Assembly (NCBI GenBank): GCA_964519145.1
Contig: CAZFHL010000044.1
Location: forward strand, 1 to 5,060
DNA: 5,060 nt
From: CAZFHL01 sp964519145
GTDB lineage: Bacteria; Patescibacteriota; Minisyncoccia; Phycocordibacterales; WO2-35-19
Reading direction: 5' to 3'
Shown here: piece by piece, positions 1 to 5,060 of the stretch
Layout: each line of letters begins with the position of its first letter
Numbering within the stretch: the first letter of the stretch is position 1
Translations under genes and position numbers: made by a program
The notes under the pieces: generated by a model
Seen by the model: the letters and a program-made list of their open reading frames with translations, nothing else
The model's database searches: none
Told to the model about the DNA's origin: nothing

Positions 1-1869
1 AATTCTACAATTTCTGGGAACATTATTAGAAATAATAAAAGCGCAAATCTTTCGGGAGGTTTGTATTTTGTGCATGGAGCAGATGGTCTCAATGTTTCAA
101 ATAACACTTTTTCCAATACAAATGGTAGTCAAACTGCGGGTATAGTCTTTGGAAATGATGCTTTGATTTCTAATACTAATATTTTTAATAATACTTTTTC
201 TTCACACAATAGGGATGGAATAACTCTCTGGTCTCCACCCCAAAATATTTCTTCTTTAAATATTTCCAATAATACTTTTTCAGGAAACACTGCTTTCGCA
301 GTTTCTGGTTCAGCTTATCAGAGTAGTTTTTCAGGTGTTACGGGAAGTGGCAATACTTTTTCAGGAAATGGCAATAATACTTCATCCAATGTAAATATTT
401 CTTCTGGGACAAGTCAAACTACAACACAAACCAATACCCAGACTAACACACAGACGACCACAAATAATCAAACAACACAACCAAATCCAACTACGCAAAC
501 TTCTACTTCCCAGACCAGCAGTCAGTCTTCTCAAAGTTCAGGAACTTTTCTAGCTCAAAATAATGCTTTTGTTAGGAGTATATCTTTTGGAAGTCCACTC
601 AGAAATGATTATACTGGTTTTGTCGGTTTTTCTTTTACTGTCGGTAGCCAACCTCTTACAGTCTCAGCTCTCGGGAGATTTGTAGTGTTAGGTAATACTC
701 AAAGCCATTTGGTTAAAATAGTAAAAGCGAGTGACAGTTCTCTTGTTGCTTCTGTAAGTGTAAATACAGGAGGACAATCTCTCACAAATTTTGCCTATGG
801 AAATCTTTCAAGTTCTGTTGTTTTATCTGCCAATACCACTTATTATATTTTAAGTCAGGAGACTGGTGGAGGAGATTTTTGGTATGATTTTGGTAGTACA
901 ATATTGACCACAACTTCGGATGCAGTTGCAAATAATGCTGTTTACCTAAATGGTTCTGGTTCATACACTACTGTTGGTATTGCAAGGAGTTCTTATGTAC
1001 CAGTAGATTTTAAATATACAGTAGGAGCTTTAAGTACTGGAAGTAATAACAGTACTACAAATAGCAGTATAAATACTTCAACAAATAATAATACAACAAC
1101 AAATACTGCAAATTCAAGCAATGTGACTACTAATAGTTCTACAAATAATCAAGTAACATCTACAACAAATATATCTAACAATACGACTCAGTCCGCTACT
1201 ACACAGACAAATAGTAGTACAAATACTTCAAATACAAATAATACGACTTCCTCAAATAATTCACAAACAAACACAGGTCAAAATGGTACAAATAACAATA
1301 ATTCTACTACAAGTTCAAACAGTACGAGCACTTCATCTGGTAATAGTCAGGCATCAACTTCTAACAATACAAACAATTCTAACTCCCAATCATCAACTTC
1401 CAATAATCAATCATCAAATAATACTACAAACTCATCTAACAATAATTTAAGTAAGAATAATAATCAGAATTCAGAAAATAAATCATCAGATAATACATCA
1501 ACAAGATCTAGTGGTGGCGGGGGTGGAGGCGGTGGTTCAAATTCTAAACAGATAAATAATACTGACAATAAATCACAGAATATAAAAATAAACACGTCAT
1601 CAAATAACGAAACATTTACTTCAATAAAGACAAAAAAATCCATATCTCTCGGTTCAAAAGGTGATGATGTTGTTGTTTTGCAAACATATTTAGCTAAAGA
1701 TTCAAAAATCTATCCAGAAGGTTTGATCACTGGATATTTTGGTAAGGCAACAGTAAAAGCTATAAAAAGATTTCAAATAAGACATGGTATAGCTGGTCCT
1801 GGAGTTCCTGGATATGGTGAAGTTGGTCCAAAGACAAGAGCTAAATTAAATGAACTTATACAAAAATAA
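1..1869 (+). CDS. Secreted modular surface protein, 3' part: beta-helix, beta-sandwich module, Asn/Ser/Thr linker, peptidoglycan-binding domain
   Basis: The frame is open from the first base, so the start and any signal peptide lie upstream; 622 codons are visible. Codons at about 1-384 encode right-handed parallel beta-helix rungs, seen as NNTFS-type turns at 103, 187, 268 and 352. A Thr/Gln/Ser-rich linker follows to about 540. Positions 541-1026 encode a compact module with the landmarks LRNDYTGFVGF, LTVSALGRF, TTYYILSQETGGGDFWYD and YVPVDFKY. I recognise this as a recurrent extracellular bacterial beta-sandwich, carbohydrate-binding-like, but cannot name its family. A long Asn/Ser/Thr linker with a Gly8 run (1513-1536) leads to a PG_binding_1 domain at 1639-1866 (LGSKGDDVVVLQTYL, ITGYFGKATVKAIKRFQ, GEVGPKTRAKLN). 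No cysteine, C-terminal membrane segment or catalytic motif is visible. The inferred role is a wall-bound adhesin or surface-display protein; an enzyme domain could lie upstream. The C-terminal domain call is secure and the function is not. Confidence 0.9.
   Translation, partial: NSTISGNIIRNNKSANLSGGLYFVHGADGLNVSNNTFSNTNGSQTAGIVFGNDALISNTNIFNNTFSSHNRDGITLWSPPQNISSLNISNNTFSGNTAFAVSGSAYQSSFSGVTGSGNTFSGNGNNTSSNVNISSGTSQTTTQTNTQTNTQTTTNNQTTQPNPTTQTSTSQTSSQSSQSSGTFLAQNNAFVRSISFGSPLRNDYTGFVGFSFTVGSQPLTVSALGRFVVLGNTQSHLVKIVKASDSSLVASVSVNTGGQSLTNFAYGNLSSSVVLSANTTYYILSQETGGGDFWYDFGSTILTTTSDAVANNAVYLNGSGSYTTVGIARSSYVPVDFKYTVGALSTGSNNSTTNSSINTSTNNNTTTNTANSSNVTTNSSTNNQVTSTTNISNNTTQSATTQTNSSTNTSNTNNTTSSNNSQTNTGQNGTNNNNSTTSSNSTSTSSGNSQASTSNNTNNSNSQSSTSNNQSSNNTTNSSNNNLSKNNNQNSENKSSDNTSTRSSGGGGGGGGSNSKQINNTDNKSQNIKINTSSNNETFTSIKTKKSISLGSKGDDVVVLQTYLAKDSKIYPEGLITGYFGKATVKAIKRFQIRHGIAGPGVPGYGEVGPKTRAKLNELIQK
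1027..1512 (+). repeat. Low-complexity Asn/Ser/Thr linker within the surface protein
   Basis: About 160 codons are almost entirely Asn, Ser, Thr and Gln, written with recurring aat, aca, act, agt and tca codons. This gives a degenerate microsatellite-like DNA tract, although no single unit is strictly tandem. It joins the beta-sandwich module to the Gly8 run and the wall-binding domain. Such stretches normally act as flexible, extracellular, wall-spanning stalks. A shorter relative (about 400-540, Thr/Gln richer) sits between the beta-helix and the beta-sandwich. Slippage could change the stalk length between strains; that is inference. Confidence 0.8.
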
Positions 1870-1877
1870 TTTTTTGT

Positions 1878-1886
1878 TGGTATAAT
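1878..1886 (+). promoter_or_regulatory. Extended -10 promoter (TGGTATAAT) for the membrane protein/ATPase pair
   Basis: A perfect TATAAT at 1881-1886 is preceded by TGG, giving the TGn extended -10 element that can work without a good -35 box; none is obvious at the expected distance. Transcription would start about 7 nt downstream of the hexamer, at about 1892-1894, which coincides with the ATG at 1893. It lies in the 23-nt gap after the surface-protein stop, where no GC-rich terminator hairpin is visible, so read-through from upstream could also feed the unit. Confidence 0.6.
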
Positions 1887-1892
1887 AATTTA

Positions 1893-2291
1893 ATGAATAA
1901 AAATCATAACAATTCTATTATTGTTGCTTATATGAAATGGCACTATGGATCTGGTTTGGTTGACTTTTTAAATGTTTATAAAAACTTTTCAAAATTTTTG
2001 ATACATTTTTTTTCTTTCAAATTACTTTTAAAGACAATATTTCAGCCTTGGCATAGATTAAAAGAGAAATATACAAATGTATTGGATATAGAAAATTTTT
2101 TATCTTCACTTCTAATAAATGTTATTTTAAGATCTGTTGGGTTTTTTACTAAAATATTTGTGATGATTTTTGGTGTGATTATTTACATCATTTTTAATTT
2201 ATTAGCTGTTGTTTTATTTATTCTATGGTTATTTATGCCAATTTTCCTTTTGTCTTTATTTGTTTTGACTATTACATTTATATTAATTTAA
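1893..2291 (+). CDS. Small conserved-type membrane protein, partner gene of the AAA+ ATPase
   Basis: This 132-aa protein has two parts. Residues 1-60 are amphipathic and aromatic-rich, with WHYGSGLVDFL (16-26), NFSKFLIHFFS (31-41) and LLLKTIFQPWHRLKEKY (44-60). Residues about 84-132 are almost wholly hydrophobic, enough for two membrane segments with a possible turn near Pro116. I recognise the W-H-Y, FFS and T.F.PW.R pattern from uncharacterised membrane proteins of Parcubacteria-type genomes, but no function is established that I know of. The ATG at 1893 has no Shine-Dalgarno and follows a -10 box by 6 nt, which favours leaderless initiation. Met14 (1932) is an alternative start that would leave the WHY motif intact, and it also lacks a ribosome site. 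The stop is 1 nt from the next ATG, so translation of the two genes is probably coupled and the products probably work together at the membrane. Confidence 0.85.
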   Translation: MNKNHNNSIIVAYMKWHYGSGLVDFLNVYKNFSKFLIHFFSFKLLLKTIFQPWHRLKEKYTNVLDIENFLSSLLINVILRSVGFFTKIFVMIFGVIIYIIFNLLAVVLFILWLFMPIFLLSLFVLTITFILI

Positions 2292-2292
2292 T

Positions 2293-4656
2293 ATGACACA
2301 AAAATTTTTAAAAGAAAAAACAGAAAAACATTTTTATTGTCTTGAGATAGATAATATTATTTCTTTAAAATTTAGAAAGATATTTAGACATTTATTTTTT
2401 GGCCTATCTATTATTGTTTTTATATTTTCTTTTGATGATCTTCCTCTTTATTTTGGTTTTGCCGATGCGATGTTTTTCTTCTTTTTATTTTTATTTATAC
2501 TGTTCTCTTTGGTAGAATTTTTTTATAGAGCAATGCTTGATAATTCAGACGATTTTACTTTGTCTAAATTGCTTTTTGATACTGACGAAATCGATGTAAC
2601 AAGAGGTTTATTTGAATCAGAAATTGGTAATGGTATTTTGTTTAGAGCAGGGTTAACAAATGAAGATATAAATGCTTTTACAAATTTAGATAGGACACCT
2701 ATAATATTTTCTTCTCTAGAATTAACTTCTGATTTAGTTGACACACTTCATTATTTGGAATCTTTGTATAATAAAGATTTGGCTTTTCAAAATTTTTTGT
2801 CTGTTAGAAATATAAATAAAGAAGAATTTTTAGGAGCTGTTAAATGGGTTATGGATAATGAAAAAGACACCTTAATTGAAGCAAAATTTTGGTCTATTAA
2901 AAACTTAAATAAAATACCATCAATTGGGACATCTTGGTCTTATGGTGTAGCTCATGATGCTTTTAAATTTGGATCTTTATTTCAAAAAAGAGACAATTTT
3001 GAAAATAATTTTAGAGAAAAAGAAGTTTCTTTGCTTGAAAATATTTTGGCTAGAAAAAATGAAGCAAATGCGATTATTATAGATGATGATGAGAGTGTAG
3101 CGAGAGATATTTTATTAGAATTTTTGTCTAAAATTAAATCAGGTAAAGTTTCCCCTGTCTTAGAACATAAAAACATAGTAGAACTAGATTTTGAATCAAT
3201 TTTATCTTCTTTTAAAAATAGGTCAGAACTCGAATCTGAAATAATAAAGATTTTTAATCAGTCTGTTCTTGCAGGTAATATCATTTTATATATCAAAAAT
3301 ATAAGCACATTTATTGCAGGTCTAAATAATTTTGGAATAAACTTTAGTTCTATTTTTTCAAATTTTATAAATTCTCCAGATTTGCAGGTAATTGCGCATA
3401 GCACCAATACAGATTTTCATTTTTTTATAGAAAACAATTCTGCTCTCGTTGACTCTTTTGAAAGGGTTTTACCAGAAAGTGTGTCTGTCAAAAAAACTTC
3501 AGAAATATTATTGACAAAAATCAGAAGAATTGAAAGTCAATATAAATTGTTTTTTACTTATCCAAGTATTTTAAAAATAGCTGAATCTGCGGATAGATTT
3601 ATTACTTATGGTGAAATGCCAAAAAAGGCTATTGATTTACTGTATGAATTTGCTCCATTTGCAAATCAAAATAATATTTATTTTATAAAAGAAAATCATA
3701 TATTAGATTTTGTTTCAAAAAAGACAGGTATAGTATCGGGGGATATAAAAACAAATGAAGTCCATAAGATAAATCATTTAGAAGAGCTTTTGCATAAAAG
3801 AGTGGTTGGGCAAGAGGAAGCTATAAAAAATATTGCAAGCAGTATTCGTAGATCTAGGGCTGGTATGAATAATTATAAAAAGCCAATCAGCTCATTTCTA
3901 TTTCTGGGTCCGACGGGAGTGGGCAAAACTGAAGTTTCAAAATCACTAGCTGAAAGTTTTTTTGGTGATGAAAAAAATATGATTAGATTTGATATGTCAG
4001 AGTATAACAATTTTGAATCCCTCAGTCGTTTGATAGGGGATTTTAATACAAATAAAAATGGTATTTTAGCAAGTAAAATCAGAGACAATCCGTACAGCGT
4101 GCTCCTATTGGACGAAATAGAAAAAGCTTCAAAAGATGTTTTAGATTTATTTTTACAAATTTTAGACGAAGGAATATTTAGTGATGTTTTTGGTAAAGAA
4201 GTAAATTGCAGAAATTTGATGATCATAGCCACTTCAAATGCAGGTAGTGATTTAATTTGGCAAATTGTAAAATCTGGAAAAAATTTGAATGAATTGAAAG
4301 ACACAATATTAGAAAATATCATTACAAATAATATCTTTAAAAGAGAGCTTATAAATAGATTTGATGGAGTTATTGTTTTTCATCCGCTTGATAAAAATCA
4401 CTTAAATCAAATAACTCTAAAAGCTCTTTTGAAATTAAAGGATAAATTAAAACAAGAAAAAAATATTGAGTGTAATTTTGAAGATGATTTAGTTGAAGCT
4501 CTAGTCTCATCTGTAGAAAATCAAGAATTTGGAGCTAGGCCAATAAATAGGATTATTCAAGATAAGGTAGAAGATTTTTTGGCAAGGAAAATTACAAGTG
4601 GGGAATTGAAGTCAGGGGATTCCATAGCTATTTCAAAAGGAAGTGTTTTTTCATAA
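2293..4656 (+). CDS. Membrane-anchored Clp/Hsp100-like AAA+ ATPase with a degenerate first ATPase domain
   Basis: This is a 787-aa protein. Residues about 34-54 and 59-78 are hydrophobic and probably form two membrane segments. Residues about 85-250 are a divergent region, perhaps a Clp N-domain relative, ending with a W.I.NLNKIP.IG.SW.YG motif. D1 (about 250-480) aligns with ClpA/ClpC but its Walker A lysine is Ala270 (DDDESVAR replaces GEPGVGKT) and its Walker B acidic pair is Lys335-Asn336. The D1 small subdomain remains (FITYGEMPKKAIDLL, about 436-450). The M-domain coiled coil of ClpB/ClpC is absent, with only about 24 residues before VSKKTGI. D2 is intact for ATPase work: KRVVGQEEA (502-510), Walker A GPTGVGKT (539-546), Walker B VLLLDE (603-608), sensor 1 Asn649, arginine finger INRFD (Arg689) and sensor 2 GARP (Arg749). 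D2 lacks the GYVG pore loop and any IGF/LGF ClpP loop. Translation is probably coupled to the preceding gene. AAA+ assignment is secure; a role in protein remodelling at the membrane is inference. Confidence 0.93.
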   Translation: MTQKFLKEKTEKHFYCLEIDNIISLKFRKIFRHLFFGLSIIVFIFSFDDLPLYFGFADAMFFFFLFLFILFSLVEFFYRAMLDNSDDFTLSKLLFDTDEIDVTRGLFESEIGNGILFRAGLTNEDINAFTNLDRTPIIFSSLELTSDLVDTLHYLESLYNKDLAFQNFLSVRNINKEEFLGAVKWVMDNEKDTLIEAKFWSIKNLNKIPSIGTSWSYGVAHDAFKFGSLFQKRDNFENNFREKEVSLLENILARKNEANAIIIDDDESVARDILLEFLSKIKSGKVSPVLEHKNIVELDFESILSSFKNRSELESEIIKIFNQSVLAGNIILYIKNISTFIAGLNNFGINFSSIFSNFINSPDLQVIAHSTNTDFHFFIENNSALVDSFERVLPESVSVKKTSEILLTKIRRIESQYKLFFTYPSILKIAESADRFITYGEMPKKAIDLLYEFAPFANQNNIYFIKENHILDFVSKKTGIVSGDIKTNEVHKINHLEELLHKRVVGQEEAIKNIASSIRRSRAGMNNYKKPISSFLFLGPTGVGKTEVSKSLAESFFGDEKNMIRFDMSEYNNFESLSRLIGDFNTNKNGILASKIRDNPYSVLLLDEIEKASKDVLDLFLQILDEGIFSDVFGKEVNCRNLMIIATSNAGSDLIWQIVKSGKNLNELKDTILENIITNNIFKRELINRFDGVIVFHPLDKNHLNQITLKALLKLKDKLKQEKNIECNFEDDLVEALVSSVENQEFGARPINRIIQDKVEDFLARKITSGELKSGDSIAISKGSVFS

Positions 4657-4765
4657 CTATTTAAAATACTTTGAATTACAAAACTCTTTCTCATCACACC
4701 TTTCTGAATCACAAATAGACATCTTTCAAAAGTCTTTCTTAGTATAGTTTTTGATAGACACACAT

Positions 4766-4784
4766 AAAAATCTGCTGATTTTTT
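4766..4784 (+). terminator. Weak AT-rich hairpin with T tract, possible terminator for the ATPase gene
   Basis: AAAAATC (4766-4772) and GATTTTT (4777-4783) form a 7-bp stem with a TGCT loop, and the T run on the 3' arm doubles as the U tract. It lies within the loop of the larger inner stem, so the two can coexist. The stem has only one G-C pair, which is poor for an intrinsic terminator, but no better candidate lies between the ATPase stop and the next promoter. A companion arrangement on the - strand, with A runs on the 5' arm, could serve opposing transcription. Confidence 0.25.
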
Positions 4785-4945
4785 GCTATGCTCGTCTCAG
4801 TCAGACTTGCGCAAGTCTATCAAAAACTATACTTGCGACGACTTTTGAAAGAGATCTATTTTTTGCTAAAATTTTCCTGCGAAGCTGTTTCGTTAAACTT
4901 GCTAGGCTTCAAAAAGGTATGATTTCAACGAGTTTTGTAATTCAT
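4778..4945 (+). repeat. Two degenerate direct copies of an ~80-90-nt unit in the right half of the foldback
   Basis: The 11-mer ATTTTTTGCTA occurs exactly at 4778-4788 and again at 4858-4868. Each copy is followed by CTTGC, an AG-CT stretch, TCAAAAA (4820 and 4909) and a similar tail ending near 4857 and 4945. The second copy is a few bases longer and the two are diverged between landmarks. This suggests that the foldback's right half grew by duplication before or after inversion. Alignment by eye only. Confidence 0.5.
4803..4818. repeat. Perfect 16-bp palindrome at the loop/arm junction
   Basis: The sequence AGACTTGCGCAAGTCT is its own reverse complement. It overlaps the first bases of the right arm of the inner stem (from 4815), so this small hairpin and the base of the long stem compete. 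It is the most GC-rich spot of the intergenic region. It could be a dimeric-protein site or a nicking/target site of a mobile element; nothing in the window decides this. Confidence 0.6.
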
Positions 4946-5016
4946 AATAAAATATGTTCTAGAATAAGGATTTTTTGGTAAATATGAAATTAAATTCAAA
5001 AAATACATAAAATTGC

Positions 5017-5044
5017 TTGACAAAAGATTAAATTATGCTATACT
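5017..5044 (+). promoter_or_regulatory. Strong sigma70-type promoter reading out of the right edge
   Basis: A perfect TTGACA (-35, 5017-5022) is followed by a 16-nt spacer and TATACT (-10, 5039-5044), with TGC directly upstream of the hexamer giving an extended -10. The expected start is about 5051. This is the best promoter match in the window, and the AT-rich stretch ahead of it (4945-5016) resembles an UP-type region. Whatever it drives, protein or RNA gene, starts beyond position 5060. Its strength suggests a highly expressed product; that is inference. Confidence 0.75.
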
Positions 5045-5060
5045 TAACAGCGGAAGTTTC

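Larger units (their letters stand above)
4713..4861. repeat. Inner stem-loop: 47-nt arms around a 55-nt loop
   Basis: Arms 4713-4759 and 4815-4861 pair without any gap. There is a perfect 19-bp block (4741-4759 with 4815-4833), a 6-by-6 internal loop with one A-T and two G-T pairs, a 13-bp block (4722-4734 with 4840-4852), two mismatches, then 7 more pairs. In RNA from either strand this would be a long, stable, mostly A-U hairpin. Placed just after the ATPase stop, it could protect the 3' end or be an RNase III substrate; both are inference. Confidence 0.85.
4672..4944. repeat. Composite foldback (inverted-repeat) element of four related ~38-nt units
   Basis: This fills most of the 404-nt gene-free tail of the window and starts 15 nt after the ATPase stop. 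The outer ends are a perfect 15-bp inverted repeat (4672-4686 with 4930-4944). The inner arms are a 47-nt gapless imperfect inverted repeat (4713-4759 with 4815-4861). Reading outward on each side gives two related units with the shared core TCAAAAA...ACTTTTG or AGTTTTG. On the + strand they lie at about 4818-4855 and 4907-4945; on the - strand at about 4760-4720 and 4709-4672. The right half carries an extra ~45 nt between its units. No transposase gene is present. It could be a non-autonomous (MITE- or REP-like) interspersed element, a structured 3' UTR or bidirectional terminator, or a decayed repeat cluster. The inverted symmetry is certain and the nature is not. Confidence 0.8.

Noticed and set aside
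54..72. GGGAGG followed by in-frame TTG (61) or GTG (70), resembling a start of the surface-protein gene
   Set aside because: The frame stays open to position 1 and the upstream residues (SGNIIRNNKSANLSGG) continue the beta-helix rung pattern without any signal peptide, so this is internal sequence and the gene is cut by the window edge.
1870..1892. T run after the surface-protein stop as an intrinsic terminator
   Set aside because: There is no GC-rich stem immediately upstream of the T tract; it looks like ordinary AT-rich spacer in front of the -10 box.
3873..4322. 149-codon - strand open frame
   Set aside because: It is entirely antisense to the D2 ATPase core, whose motifs are unmistakable on the + strand; no family or start site recognised on the - strand.
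4557..4763. 68-codon - strand open frame overlapping the ATPase end
   Set aside because: Half of it is antisense to the conserved ATPase C-terminus and the rest is the left arm of the foldback; no coding signal of its own.
4672..4944. Integron attC site or CRISPR array
   Set aside because: The arms lack paired attC core sites at the element ends, no integrase is visible, and the units are not regularly spaced direct repeats with unique spacers.
4751..4981. 76-codon + strand open frame starting at TTG
   Set aside because: It runs through the foldback element, has no ribosome site, and its peptide similarity to the opposite-strand frame is fully explained by the inverted repeat units.
4984..5010. 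Micro-ORF of 8 codons (ATG 4984) with AAGGA about 13 nt upstream
   Set aside because: Too short, poorly spaced from the purine tract, and upstream of the promoter at 5017, so it is not a leader peptide of the next gene.

Overview
This window looks like chromosomal DNA from a candidate phyla radiation bacterium, most likely a Parcubacteria/Patescibacteria lineage. The evidence is the strong AT bias, the very tight gene spacing, the weak or absent Shine-Dalgarno sequences, and three proteins of types I associate with that group. These are a huge Ser/Thr/Asn-rich surface protein ending in a peptidoglycan-binding domain, a small membrane protein with a WHY...PW.R-type N-terminal half, and a membrane-anchored Clp-like AAA+ ATPase. 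All three genes are on the + strand and end in TAA. No in-frame TGA is needed, so the standard bacterial code fits. The taxonomic call comes from family recognition and was not tested by a search.

Positions 1-1869 hold the 3' part of a secreted, modular surface protein. Its order is parallel beta-helix rungs, a Thr/Gln linker, a beta-sandwich adhesion or carbohydrate-binding-like module, a long Asn/Ser/Thr linker with a Gly8 run, and a C-terminal PG_binding_1 domain. The gene begins upstream of the window.

Positions 1878-4656 hold a two-gene unit. An extended -10 promoter sits only 6 nt before the first ATG, which predicts a leaderless or nearly leaderless mRNA. The first gene (132 aa) is a membrane protein. 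One base after its stop begins a 787-aa Clp/Hsp100-like ATPase with two N-terminal membrane segments. Its first AAA+ ring (D1) has lost both Walker motifs. Its second ring (D2) keeps Walker A, Walker B, sensor 1, arginine finger and sensor 2, but lacks the aromatic GYVG pore loop, the ClpP-docking tripeptide and the M domain. The pair probably forms a membrane complex in which ATP hydrolysis by D2 does something other than classical threading of substrates into ClpP. That function is inference.

Positions 4657-5060 hold no convincing gene. They contain a roughly 270-bp foldback element built from four related ~38-nt units, two in each orientation, around a 47-nt imperfect stem, with a 16-bp perfect palindrome at the loop edge. 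After it comes a near-consensus sigma70-type promoter (TTGACA, 16 nt, TGCTATACT) firing rightward out of the window.
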